A DNA stretch of 64,000 nucleotides, from NCBI RefSeq assembly GCF_964275005.1, contig NC_092692.1, positions 18,377,506-18,441,505 of the forward strand, given 5' to 3'. This document shows positions 1 to 16,300 of this stretch, in pieces; the first letter of the stretch is position 1; each line of letters begins with the position of its first letter. The translations under genes and the position numbers were made by a program. The notes beneath the pieces are model-generated. The model worked only from the letters and a program-made list of their open reading frames with translations, did not search any database and was not told where the DNA came from. This stretch comes from Diadema setosum (taxonomy: Eukaryota > Echinodermata > Echinoidea > Diadematoida > Diadematidae).

Positions 1-2982
<2,982 letters not shown>

Positions 2983-4523
2983 GTATGGCACCCTTACCAT
3001 GAGGCCAGTGGACACCGTTCAGAAGGGACACTGCTCACCCTCAAACACAAACTTTCTCCCACTCAGAAAGGACTGACAAAAAAAAAAAAAATCAACCATA
3101 GACAACCAATCATCATTATAGCCACGCCCTGTTTGCCCCTTGTGACTTTGAGCAGTGTGGGATGCAGTCTATGTGAATGATCAGTCTTCAGTCTCAGTAT
3201 TTCTGTGGGTTGAATGTATTCCTGTTTCATATTGTTACTTTGCCATTTCCTAAAATGGCATGAAACAAAATTGTCTGGGATGAAAATCCTGCGGTCCGGC
3301 ACAAATCTTTCGTGAGCCAAGCTCGTTTGATTAGTACAAGGATGCAATAAAACTTCTCATTAATTTGAAACTTTCATGTTATAGTTTGTGAGTAAACTAG
3401 CCAATTATAATTAACTTTGAGACGTGTGATATATGATTATTGCAAGGTTTTTTGCTGTGGTGCCTATACCATACAAGTTTATCAGCTCTTGGGAAATAGT
3501 TGCATCTACTGTTCATCTTTAAGCAATTAAAATTCAGTCAAAATTCAAATAATGAATTTGCTTTCTGATACATTTGAATATAAGAGATACACAACTTGAC
3601 GACTTGAAAGTTTGAAAGTTCAGTTTTCGTGTACAGTCAACCTGGAAGTAAAATTTTAAGGTTGATATTGAGCACTGAATCTTTCAAGATAGAGCCATTG
3701 GGTAAGCTGACAGTGATTTGCCATGGCCCACATAAGTGCATAAGTGGCCCCAGTCCTGTCCAACCAAATTCATGAGTTAAAGATGTGCATTCCTCAAATT
3801 TAATGTGCATGGAGAAAATCAGAAGTGCATTGAATAGACTATACTTGAAGTTTCAAGATAAGCATTTTATTCATGCAAGTTTCAGCTCATCTTGATGAGC
3901 AGCAAGATAATATTGAAAGGAACAAGGATTGCCAGTAGGTGATTTACTGATTCCAACATTAAAGTTGCTTTGGGAGTGTCACTGCAATTCCATAGATTTT
4001 ACAAATAAATGGTAAGTCATCCTTGGGAATAGGAAATAGCAGTCATTATTTTGTTCTTGTGAAAAAAAAAAAAAAAAACCCACAAAGCAAAATTAGCTGA
4101 CATTCTGTTAAAATGATATCAGTCTATGTTGATATTGTCACGTTGTTTATATTACATGGAGGAATATGAATTTACCTTTCAGTGTGCATAAGTGGTAAAT
4201 TTCACTGAGAAAATTAACATTGTACCACTGCATAGGCCGTGTCACAATTCCATTTCAGATGATGTTGAAAGATATGTTTGAAATATATCACTGATATGTC
4301 AATGCACAATTAATGGAGTTTTATTATGCATTTCTTTCATATGTAAAGTTTGTGCTGTCTTTCTTTGAGAAGACTCTTTAAATATGGTGTCTTATACATT
4401 GTTTTCAAAGTGACAGAGAGCCAACGTGGCTAGTGAAGAGGATGTGTGTGGATGTGCATAGACGTGTGTCTGTCTGTGTGTCTGTGCTTGTTAATGAAAG
4501 AGAGACAACTCTTGCACATTTTC
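2983..4523. other. ETFA 3' untranslated region and intergenic DNA
   Basis: AT-rich sequence after the ETFA stop. The AATAAA at 3346 is a plausible end of the transcript. An A-rich run lies near 4061-4078. No further coding exon, RNA gene or transposon end is recognised here. Confidence 0.5.
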
Positions 4524-4527
4524 TTAA

Positions 4528-5296
4528 CCCTATTCTAACTGGGGGGGGGGGGTCAAATTGACCCCCCCCCTCGACGTTTCGCGCCACGATTCCGCAACGC
4601 GCAAAGATTTTGCCGCGTCGTTTCATGACTTCTTTCATTTAAGTCTCCCGCATATTTTGAGACCAAATTTGCGACGTCCGGGTACACCGTTCTGAAGTTA
4701 TGCAATGTTTTGCATATGCATGTCAACCCGAAAACTGCTCGAATTCATGATTTCGTGTGCAAATCCAATGCAAACTGTGTTTTTTTGTTTACTTGATATA
4801 AATTAGATTATTTCAACTTTTAACTATTGAAATAAATCAATTCTAATGTAGATAAGCTTGAAAAAGTGCCTGCAACAAATTTTGGCAAAAAACAATAAAA
4901 AACAAAAGATCGAAAAAACAATAAAATACATAAGAAATTAACAAAACAATAAAAAACAAAAGAAAATTATTTTGATTGCGCTATTTTTTTACAAGAAAAT
5001 TGTTTGATGTGTCTTGAGGAACTCTGACACAAAAATTTAATAATCCTTCAGTCTTTTTGATGGAGTTATAGGTGAAAATATGATTTCATGCGTTAATTTG
5101 CATAATTAATTTATTAAAAAATATGAAATCAACATTTTTCTATTGTATGACCATGTAATCTTGTAGCTGACATCCGGCTCTATGTACAGGCAAAATTTTG
5201 CGGCGATCGTGCGATCGGCGGCCGAGATCTGAAGGGGGGGTCAAATTGACCCCCCCCAGTAAAAACTTGGTCTCAAATAGCCCAGTTAGAATAGGG
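4528..5296. mobile_element. TTAA-flanked non-autonomous DNA transposon (piggyBac-type ends), copy 1
   Basis: The element starts CCCTATTCTAACTGGG and ends CCCAGTTAGAATAGGG, a perfect 16-base inverted repeat, and is flanked on both sides by TTAA (4524-4527 and 5297-5300). TTAA target duplication with CCC..GGG ends is the pattern of piggyBac-type (also some Kolobok) elements. Just inside each end lies a G-run, TCAAATTGA and a C-run. There is no transposase reading frame; the interior is AT-rich. A relative sits at 23981-24725. Confidence 0.8.
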
Positions 5297-5368
5297 TTAA
5301 AGCTGAAACATAGTACTCGGTGAGACCTTAACATTCACCATTTTGAATTTGCCTGCTATGTATGGGAA

Positions 5369-5508
5369 AGATTTACCAAGAAACTTATCTGGCAGGTGCC
5401 ATTTGCCAGGATAATAGAGTTGTTTTGTAATACATTCTGAGATCATAGAGTGTGAAATAATAAAAGCTGGTATACCGACTTTTTTCCGGAAACACCCTCC
5501 CACGGTCA
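5369..5508. repeat. Dispersed repeat with hairpin tail, copy 1
   Basis: Shares ordered blocks with 22918-23045: CCAAGAAACTTA, CTGGC, ATTTGCC, GAGTTGTTTT, AATAATAAAAG and GGTATACC followed by an inverted tail. The family is not recognised. It may be a terminal fragment of a longer element. Confidence 0.5.
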
Positions 5509-6253
5509 TTAGTGCGTGTGTAGAACGCTGCTAGTGGGTGATGATTGGATCATGTCCAAGCAGTAGATTTGAATCACACGCAGAACAGACTGCATGCAAT
5601 TCACTCTTGCAAGTGATGGATACTAATATGGCCTGATATATCGTAATTGATATTATCAAATGTAAAACATTCTATGACAACCATGATTGGGTAAGCTCTA
5701 AAACTGAAGTACTTCTGGTTAACCTTTTCGGTGGTTGTTTGGTTCATATTTCGCATTTTCATCATTACCCAGTTGTGTTAGCTTGGCATTCTTTCACACA
5801 TTTCTTATACATTAGTGGACAGATTAAAGCAAAAATGAACATTTCTGCGAGCGCAAGAGACCTATGTTTTGGCTGTAAACAAACAGATTCACGTACAGGG
5901 TGTATTCACAACTTTACACACACACTAATATGCACCAGCTGATATGCACTGACTTGTGGAATAATTTCAGTGAATATTCATAACAAGTGTACAAAGCTAA
6001 CTCCATTCCAAGTCTCTTGTACATGTAAAATGTTCAGCCAAACTGGAATTACTGAAAAACAGTGTGTTTTTGCAATGTATGTTGTTATTGTGTGTGTGTG
6101 TGTGTTAAGCCATCTGGTATACATGTATGACTTTATCTGCAGTATTTACATGGTATTCATGCATTAGCTGTGAATGCACGCGTACGGAGATACACCTTGT
6201 AGAGAGCAGACAGACAGACATAGACACAGACACAGACACAGACACACACACAA

Positions 6254-6284
<31 letters not shown>

Positions 6285-6383
6285 AACAATAGATTTGCAA
6301 ATATAATTGCCCAGTTCTGTGGAAGGTTGCATTTATCCTAAGAGTATAAGCTATCACATGGAACTCTACTCACACACATACTC

Positions 6384-6420
<37 letters not shown>

Positions 6421-8640
6421 TACACTGAGATTTCCTAGGTGGAGTTAAATCTTTATTACATAAACAATCCACAGAGATGCACTTCTGAGGCATGCAGTGC
6501 CAATGAACTAATAAAGAATTGAATTGAGACATACATTATCACATACCAGTATATCACAAGTAGGCTTGTGAGTGCTCTATACCAAACATAATGTGAAGAA
6601 GAACAAAACACTAAAATAAGTACTTTATTAATAGGAGGGAAGAAAACTCGGAAAAGAAATGTGGAAAGATATTACTGAGATTGCTACATTGGCCCTCTCT
6701 TCCATGAAAAAAAGAAGAAGAAAGCAATACTGTATGTCTTTGTAACCATTAGAATCCACAAGGATGAGTCCTGTTGTACATTGATATTTATGTGCAGAAC
6801 ATGACTAGATTTGCAACAGAGAGTTAATAGACAAACATTTTAAGTACAGCAAATAAGGCAGTGAATGCTGCACAACCTTAAAAAGATTTTTCTGTATGTG
6901 ACAGAAATCATAGAAAATGGAAAAAGTGACACAAGTTGTTACATTCTGGGTGCACAGATTAAGTGGGGGAGGAAATCAGTGGTAGATAACTTTTTTTCAA
7001 AAGACCAATATGCAGCTTCTTCAAAATATCATGTACTTCACAGTCATGTAATTATATATCCATACTAGTTCATAAATACATTTCAGAAAATGTAAACATT
7101 GAATTGTAAAAAAAAAATAATAATAATAATAACAGTAATAATGATTATAATTATGGCTTTCACATATAGTCTGCATCATATGAAACAAAAGACAAAATAA
7201 AGCAAGACAAAACTGAAGAGAAATAAGATTATGTCAGACGACAATGCAATGCCAGTGACTTTTCATGCAAACTTTGCTAGCTACACAACATTAGGAAAAA
7301 GTCTATACTTTGTACAAAATTTCACATCATATAATGCCACTTGTCCTGCCCACAATATTCCCTGCATTCAGCATTTTGTTGCCATTTTTGGCGGTAAAAA
7401 AATAAAACCCACGAAAAACAAACAAATAAAACAAAAGCACAAACTGTTTGCCAAAAGCAATTTACTGGAAATCCTAGCAAGTCCCACGACAATCATTTTA
7501 TTCACACAATATTTTGATGTTCCCCCAAGGAATTTCATACACAACTGTGAATTGACATTGAAGGGTCACTTATTGTTTTAACCTTTAATAAATGACATAT
7601 TGCATAATGAGAACCAAGAGACATTATCTATGGAGGAATCTTACAGAATAAACCCCTGTCTAAAACACACTCATGATGTACTGGTATGTTGGTGTACCTA
7701 CTAGTTAAAAGAGCCACAGGCTTCAGTTGACTGGACACACTAGAACATATTCTTGATGCGACTTTCACACAGAATTTAGCACTTTGTTTTTCTTATGCCA
7801 CCATCTCAATCTCTTAGATCATTAAGTTTTCAGACATGCCACCACATGTAACTCAGAAGCCAGCAAAAACTCACAGTTTAAGACTTCGTACACACTGTTG
7901 TTTTGCGAGGAACATGAATGTTCTTCTAAATATCTATTCACCAGACACATTCTTCTCCAAATAAACACAAGCAGAAATTTCCCAATTTAAGCCCCTGTCA
8001 CACTTTGCCAGATAGGCCCACCATGCAAGAAACATGTTTTGATCATCCGTTGTTCAAATCGTACATCCAGTGGACAAAGTGTACAGTTTCCATTTCAGAG
8101 GAGCATACATGCATAATCTTGGGGCCAAACAAAACACACCTGGGGCGATTGTGTACAGGACAGTGAAACATGTCCAAACACATATGAACCGCATACCCAC
8201 AGGACAAAATACACAAGGAACAAATGGGTGACGTATGAGACGTACATCGAACGTCAGAGAACTGTGCATATGTGTTTGATACGCTGTACATAGCCGTTCC
8301 ATCTCTTGCAGCAATGGACTCTACAGGAGGCCTAGCGGATGGAAATGCATGAAAATGACAAAGTACAGTACAGATACAGGAGGAAAATTACAACTACCGG
8401 ACAAGGGTCAGATTGGGTCAAAGGACCGGAAGATAAATGTCCATCCAAAGGATAAAAAGGACATGAAATCCATTTTAACGGATATCAAGGGATGCCAAAA
8501 ATTCAGTAATTGTTTCTCATGCATTTGCCTTATCCAGCAAAGTGTGACAGAGTCATTAGAAATGAAATATCTCTACCTCAAGACCGGCCAAATTCCACAA
8601 GAGACTACCAATAGTCCTGCAAGGCTTGTGGAAGTGGAAT
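5509..8640. other. Intergenic DNA between ETFA and PDAP1, microsatellites only
   Basis: No conserved protein or RNA gene is recognised. Short frames exist but have no protein-like composition or relatives I know. Part of it is probably the 3' untranslated region of PDAP1, whose stop is at 10376. Simple repeats: TG run near 6088-6105, CA run 6242-6280, CACATA array 6373-6426, TAA run near 7112-7130. Confidence 0.5.
6228..6426. repeat. Microsatellite cluster: (ACACAG)n, (CA)n and (CACATA)n
   Basis: ACACAG units run from about 6222, a CA run follows to 6280, and a separate CACATA array occupies 6373-6426. The long frames that cross them on the - strand are translated microsatellite (runs of Val/Cys and Met/Cys), not genes. 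Confidence 0.9.
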
Positions 8641-8641
8641 G

Positions 8642-8832
8642 CTGTAAAAGTAGAAATTTTCGTGCACACTGCGCGACTAGAAATTAGCGTGAAAATAAAA
8701 GCATGAAATATTTTTGCTCCGTATATGGAAAATTATTCAATGTTATGATTCTGAGAAATTAGAAATACTCAAAATTCACCTTGCCCGACCAAGCACAAAA
8801 GATTACTCCGATGAAAATTTCCACTTTTACAG
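8642..8832. repeat. Dispersed ~190-bp inverted-repeat element, copy 2
   Basis: Begins CTGTAAAAGTAGAAATTTTC and ends GAAAATTTCCACTTTTACAG, a 20-base inverted repeat with one or two mismatches. The interior matches the copies at 453-640 and 50491-50691. MITE-like, no coding capacity; it lies about 1.5 kb past the PDAP1 stop. Confidence 0.7.
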
Positions 8833-10375
8833 TCAATTCCAAACTGAATGGAAGGAGACGAGAGATACATAGCACTTGGCCACAAAATTTCTGAAAAATT
8901 CGCGAAGCCACTATACCCTGCCACACTAAAGCATATATTTGACTACTGAAGTAATATATTCTTAATTGACCAGCACAATATATTCACAAAAATTCATAAA
9001 CTCAGAGTTGAAATCGATATGTTTTTTTTTTCCTCCCCCTCTCTCCCACAACTTAAGACTCAATTTTTGGTAATTTGCTATAACATGACCACAATGCATA
9101 TCAACAACCGTTTCTGACGTTGAATCTGAGGAAATTTTTGCACTATTTCCACTTGAAATGGACTTGAAGATACACAAAGCTGATTGCGATATAAAATTAC
9201 AGTCCATTATCTCTTATTTTTCATGACTGACTGGCAGAACAATGCTATTTCGCATGGGGGAGGGGGAATTGCAAAGCATCCCCTACGTATCTATGCGATA
9301 CTTGCTGAGGAATCTGAGCATGTGTATGACCGTAACATCTGAACTACAACAGATGGACATATGAGCTTTGTTCTGCACATTGATTGATAAGCAAAGAGTT
9401 GTGCTTTGAGATGAGAAACCAACAAAATGGAAGCCACTAGGTGTGTGAATGAGTCATCTTCAATGCAGACATGAGATGGAGCCAGACTATGGCACGTAAT
9501 CCTTGAGTAAATATAATGACTTGAACAATAATATGAAGCCACAGGGCATTGGCATTCCCTACTATTTCACAACTAGCAAACAACTCGCGGCTCTGGTATA
9601 AAAAGCAACAGACTCAAATGATTACAGACAATATCCTACTGAAATACAGATCTTACTGAAATAGAGCCTTTTTTGCATATGAATGCTGCACGCTACACTA
9701 CTAACTGTATTTTGATGCTTCACAGTGATCTAACAGGATCTCACAGGTGAAATCTCAGAAATCTTATCTAATGGACAACTACTTATGGACTGACAATATT
9801 TGGTAACATTTCGAAATTGACTGTCTGCAATATGTTGACCACATCAAAATTGTTCTGTTCAATTAACCAACATCCATTTTCTACTCCTTCCTCAGCATGT
9901 CTTCCGTCCCCCCCCCCCCCCCCCAAACCAGTGGACAGTTACCCCTCTTTCTTTCATAATATATCATGCATGCATTCACCCCTGCTATTTGGAGTAATTG
10001 TTGACAGGAAGTCTATCTCAAGATGGTATATACATACTAAAAACAAAATAAAACAAAGACAAAACAAAAACATCTACTACGGGGGGAATTAGGATCTTGA
10101 AGTAGCCGTTCAAAAAAAAAAAAAAAAATATCACATTTGCTTGACACGGTGGAATTCTGCATCGGGCATTAAATGCAATCATACCCATTTCTTTCCCTCC
10201 GTTGGAGTGGGCGGGCACACCCCGTTGACATGATATACTCGCTTATCTTCTTGCCAGTACGTTGGACATTTTCCAGAAAGATGATGCAGGGCGACCGTTC
10301 TTATTGCAGGCTTACTAGCATTGCAGAGATGTAGTTGCGCTTACAGACATGAGAAAATCTCGACCATCTCCGTCG
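8833..10375. other. Region 3' of PDAP1
   Basis: AT-rich, with a C-run near 9909-9924 and an A-run near 10110. Probably includes PDAP1 3' untranslated sequence (transcribed leftwards). No other gene is recognised. Confidence 0.45.
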
Positions 10376-13300
10376 TCATTTCTTGCCTTTGGCCTTTTGC
10401 GATTCTTTTGCTGTACAAACAAATCAAAAAGGAGGCGGGCACAGAATGAGAAAGATGGAGACAGAGACCAACAGACAGACATACACACAAACAGATTTGA
10501 CAGACACATAAAGCAGAATGACAGCAGAAAAAGGAAACAATGAGGAAAGAGACAAAGACGAAACAATTGATCATTTTCTCTCAAAAGATGACTCTCTAAC
10601 CCAGCATGTTCTTTCAATGACATGAAAAAATACTCAGACGGACAGAGATCCAGACATACAGCCAGTTGATGCTCTCTACGTATACAACTGCGCATATATT
10701 CATATGATGCAGAAAATAACTGAAGTCATACACGTGTATCGACTATCAAACAGGAAGTACTGACGGGAAGCGCTCTAATACATCAAAATGTAAGAAACTT
10801 GTTGAGAATGGTGACTGAAGAAAGAAAGAAAAAATCATTCTAGGGAAGCACTTCAACATGTGACTGTCAAAACCTGTGGTCTCATGAACTAGTGATCAGT
10901 GCTCATAGATTGCAAGGCCCTTCAAAAGAGCAGTGGCTAGCAATGACTACAGCTTAATACCTATCACCATCATCGTCATCATCATCACTATCATCATTGT
11001 CACTAATGTTACTATTATCTATCATAATCATTATTATCATTATCATTTTCATCAATTTATAATCCTTAGCATTATTGATACTATTATCTTTGTCATCATA
11101 TTCATTGTTAAATCACTTACATTATCAATATCCTTTCACCACTATTGCTACTTTTAGCATCTTCATTATCGCTATCATTAGTACTACTAGACAAAATATG
11201 CATGTGAATGATGAAAGCATTTCGTAAGTAATACTGTAAGCCCAGAAACACCTGCGGCATGAGATGTTTGTGAATTGGCGACTGGCATTCAATGCATGTG
11301 GGTAGACAAAAACTCTCCTGTGCTTTTGACTTTCAAAAATCTTGGCTCCTTGCGAAATGCACAAAAATTTCATGCATGCAAAATGTCTGGTTTTACACAG
11401 GGCTGCACACTAACCCTTTTTTTCTACTGGTTCGGCCTGTCCATGTTGGACCAGTAGGTACCCAGTTTTTCCATTTTATTACTGGTCCAACAGTGATTTT
11501 TACTGGTCTGGACCACCTGACCAGTGGCCAATGTGCAGCCTTGTTTTACTATACACTGACCTTTGGCTTCAAGTTCCCTCTTCTTGGCTGCCTCCTCTCT
11601 CTCCTTCCTAATGATTGCTAGTCTTGCCAGGTCAGCCCGAGCCTCCTCCGTCTTCCCCGCTGCGTGGGCCTTGAGGTATCGGTCCTTTGCCTGCTGCTTC
11701 TCAATCTCTTCTCTGGGAAATACAACAACCACAGATATTTAACCAACAACATATGTGAGAAACATGTCGAGAATGGTGACTGAAGAAAGAAAAAACTAGA
11801 AATGTCGCTTTGACGACTGGTATGCCTCCGCCATAATGCATGATTTTCCCAATAGGTCTAGATAGTACATGTGGACACTGTGTGATTACATTTTCACAAA
11901 ATTGGCAAAATATTGGAATGACAAGTTTGTCACAAATGTGTTGAATGTTCACCTTCCTTGACGTAGGTTTAATTGGATGAATAGGAGAGCATGTATCTAG
12001 GTATTTAAGGACTTTAACTTGACTTTGACCCATTCATACATTTAGGCATTGAGTAATTTTCAAGGTACAGGTGTGGAGAAAAAGTGCAATTTCTGAATTG
12101 AATAGTAAATTGTTACCATTTTCATCTGGCCCTTCACCCTAAAATTCATAAGATAATTACTTTCAGGTAGAACATGCATAATATGTACTAAGTTTCAAGG
12201 TAACTTGAGCCACTTCCAAGATATGGAGGAAAAAGTTAGTTCAGCACTTTCACTTGATCTTTGACCTTTTGACCTTTGAGGCAAAAAGAGAAAAAAAAAA
12301 CTTTCCAGAGAATTTCTATTAGGTTACACACGCATACACCTGTGTAAAAAAATAACCCTGCTGGCATTGCATAAATATGAAGGTAATAGTAAAATTTTGA
12401 AGTCTTGCACTTGACCTTTGACCCCTGACCTTTGACCCCATGAACCCTACATTCTCTAGATAATCACTTCCAGTCAGTACATGTATATGTTCCATGAAGA
12501 TACCTTGAACAATTTTCCAAGGTACGGAGAAAAAAAAGAAGTTTTAATATTTTTACTTGACCTTTTGACCTTTGACCTTTGACCTCATGACCCAAACTTT
12601 CACCAGAGAATCTTAATTGGGTAATACATGTATACACTAAGTTTCAAGAAAATATCTTCAGGCATTCAATAGGTATGGTGGAAATAGTGAAATTTTATGT
12701 ATTTGACCCTGACCTTTTGACCTTTGACCTCATGACCCAAACTTTCACCAGAGAATCTTAATTGGGTAATACATATATACACTAAGTTTCAAGAAAATAT
12801 CTTCAGGCATTCAATAGATATGGTGGAAATAGTGAAATTTTATGTATTTGACCCTGACCTTTTGACCTTTGACCTCATGACCCAAACTTTCACCAGAGAA
12901 TCTTAATTGGGTAATACATGTATACACTAAGTTTCAAGAAAATATCTTCAGGCATTCAATAGATATGGTGGAAATAGTGAAATTTTATGTATTTGACCTT
13001 GACCTTTTGACCTTTGACCTTGAGCATGTGCACCCAAAAGTTGATAGGCACAACTTCACCCCCTAATACACATACATGCCAAGTTTCATTAGGATACCTC
13101 AACAGGTTTCGATAGTTACCTTGTCCACAAAATTCATTACGGACGGACGGAAGGACGGACGGACGGACAACCCGAAAACAAAATGCCTCCGGCACCACTT
13201 CGTGGCGGAGGCATAAAAAATTCTAGGGAAGCACTTAAACATGTGACTGTCAAAACCTGCACTGTGACATACGTTGTAGAATCAACAAAGCTGTACTGGT

Positions 13301-16300
13301 AACTTATTCAAGATATTGCTGACAACAGCAACAAAATCAGCATATACTGGTAGACTGTTTTAATGAAACCCTGGAGAACAAAACAGATAAAACAGAGTGC
13401 CATAAAAAATCTCCTAACTTTATGAAACAGTCTACAATAATAAAAATGTATTTCATATTTTACATGTATTTTCACATAACTGTCAGACTAAGGTTAAATG
13501 GAAACTGTTCTATCTGATCTCTTTCTCACCGTTCTCTTCTTGAGAGATTTTGCACTCCTTGGTTGACATCTACGTTGGTGGCTTTCTGCATCTTCTGCAA
13601 TTTCCTGTTGGGATTTGAGATTTCTATAAGATGTTCCACACCTTTCCCTTTCTGTAAAGAAGAGATAAGAAATGATTTCCTCCAGTGATTAGTGTGTCAA
13701 GAAATAGGATGCTAATTTTTAATTAATTTGAACAAGTACCTCCTACATACAGATCTATAATGGCACATATCAGTGAGCATCAAAGTTATAATTCACTTTT
13801 TTTTTCTTTCTTTTTTTTTCTTATGACAGGTAAACTATGAGGCCCGAATTCATGAAGGTGGTACAAATGAAACCATGGTTTAAGCCATGGACAAAAACCA
13901 CGGAGCGCCAAGTGTTGCATGGAATATTTTGTTACGAAATCAGTCATTTCGTCGATGAAATGTTTATTTTGTAACGAAATCACAACATTTTGTAACTAAA
14001 TGAACATTTCGTCCAAGAAATGATAATTTCGTTAATGAAACGGTAATTTTGTTGACAAAATGACCAATTTTGTAACGAAATATTCCGTGTGACACTTGGC
14101 GCTCCATGGTTTTTGTCCATGGTTTAAACCATGGTTTCATTTGTACCACCTTTGTGAATTCGGGCCCGAGTGTTTACCTGTACAAGATCCTTCAGACAAT
14201 GAAGGGCCAGAAAGGATTATAACAGACTGTTCATATAGAGGGATGTTGACAAATATCACGTCACTGTGAATATATTCTAATCAACAAGTCTACACCTGCT
14301 AGAGTATAAAATGAATAGGGTTGATTTTGATACCCTCATAAGTACTTTCTAATCAAACATGTCTTGACACAACCCAGCAGTTACTGTAATACAAGAAATG
14401 TTTACGTGCATTTTAATTTCACGAATTTCGCAAGAGCCAAGATTCACGAAATTAAAATGCCTGTGAAAGTTCTTGTCTACACTATACGCATTGAATGTTA
14501 GTGGTAACTCGCAAAAATTTCATGTTGCAAAAAAGGCCATCAGCTCCAATTCACGAAAATTTCATGCCGCGAAAATATTGTGTTTTACAGTTCTCACCGA
14601 CATCCCTGCTACCTGTTGATAAGGCAAAGTACTAAACGTAACACCAAAAGATATTTGGAAAGTATTGTTTCATTAAACTGTTGAGGAGGAGTCCCAAGTA
14701 CAGCCGGGCAAGCATCTATGGGAAATGCGTGTTGCAGCAAAATCAAACCGTCCTCAATGGGTTAACAACATGTACAATGTAAGTAACCCTAATCATGCTA
14801 CATTAGATGCAATCTCTTGACTGCATGAGATAAGATTCCTACCGATTCCTCTTCCTCCTCCTCGCTACTCTCCTCAGAGTCTGATGGGGGCAGTCTTCCA
14901 GCTCTGCTCTGCGGACTCTCATCCTCCTCAGCATCATCCTCATCACCCCTTGGCTAGGTGAGATGTAGACATCATGAATTAAAATATCAAAGCTAGAACC
15001 CCTTCAAAAATTGGCATAGAACACTGGTTTCTTGCATATTTACTTGATGACTGATAGCCACTGATTGCCAACAAAAATATCTATGAAAAAGATATTTTCA
15101 TGCAGGCATAACATTATTGTCTCTTACTGTAAGTGTTCCTGAAAGATCAAACAATTACTGCAGCTATCAGAGTATCAGTTTTAATAGCTTTTTCAACGGT
15201 ACAAGGTTGTTCCAGCTCAAAAAGCCTAGTAGAGTACATGGAAGAGATAATTTCCCCCACAAACCAAAATAGTGTGTTATGACATATACTAGAATTAAAT
15301 GGCTGCAATGGTATCCTGTATGTCAGAGTGCATGACTACTCATTTTCATCCGACCTAAGAATGTAAGAGAGAAAATAATAAGACTACAAAATATGACACT
15401 GTGTCCCGATTTTATACATTTCATCCAGTCCAAGAATGTAAGACAAAAAACAAACAAACAATAAGACTACAAAATACACGACAAGTGTCCCGATTCCATG
15501 ACATTTTAGTTTGTATGTTACTTGCATACCCACTCATATATTCAGAAATATGACTGCATTGTTTTGACAGTACTTGTAATGCTACCTCTACCACGGGGTC
15601 TGTACGAAGTTGCTGCAACGCAGTCCTTGAACAACAAAGTAATCTGTACATAATTTAGGCAAAAGTAGGACGCCTCATCAGTGGTAATGAGCTGGTTTTG
15701 GCATAACCCTTTCCATCAGATGTTGCTACAGTGAAACCCCGTTATAACGAGTTCGGTTGAAAACGAGGAACCGCTTATAACGAGGTGATCGCGTCGGTCC
15801 CGTTTTCCTTTGCGTGTAAACCTATGGCAGAACGAATCGGTTATAACGAGTTCGGTTATAACGAGATTCCGGTTATAACGAGGACAATTTCGGTGCATCA
15901 TGATAAAGAAAAACATAAGCAATTTGATCGGATATAACGAGGTTCCATTTCTTGACTAAATTGCCGCTTTCAAACACGCGACAAACGAAACCCTGAAAAC
16001 CGAAATCACGCTATCCACGTCTTTTTCCGTTTTGCAGAGAACCGTTCCTTCCATGTTTTCTTCTAAATCACGCGATAAGACACAGAAATGTCTCCGATGT
16101 TCCTAATAAATCATTAAACATAATCATTCGATTTTCTTTTCCGCGAGATACGCGTGCGTGATATTAGGGCAGACCACACCGCAACGAAAATTAAAAAAGA
16201 TAACGCATTCAAAAAATTTTCATGTAGCGACACTTGTGGCCAAAAATGGACAATTGGAATGCGTGTGCAACTCATTATTATATCCTTTCCATTTTTAGTT

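Noticed and set aside
6105-6532. Cys/Val/Ser-rich frames on the - strand
   Set aside because: Translated CA and CACATA microsatellites.
7231-7581. 116-residue frame
   Set aside because: No recognisable motif, isolated in AT-rich intergenic DNA, no splice-consistent neighbours.
12583-13020. CRISPR-like regular repeats
   Set aside because: 145-bp units with no distinct spacers, in a eukaryotic intron; ordinary tandem repeat.
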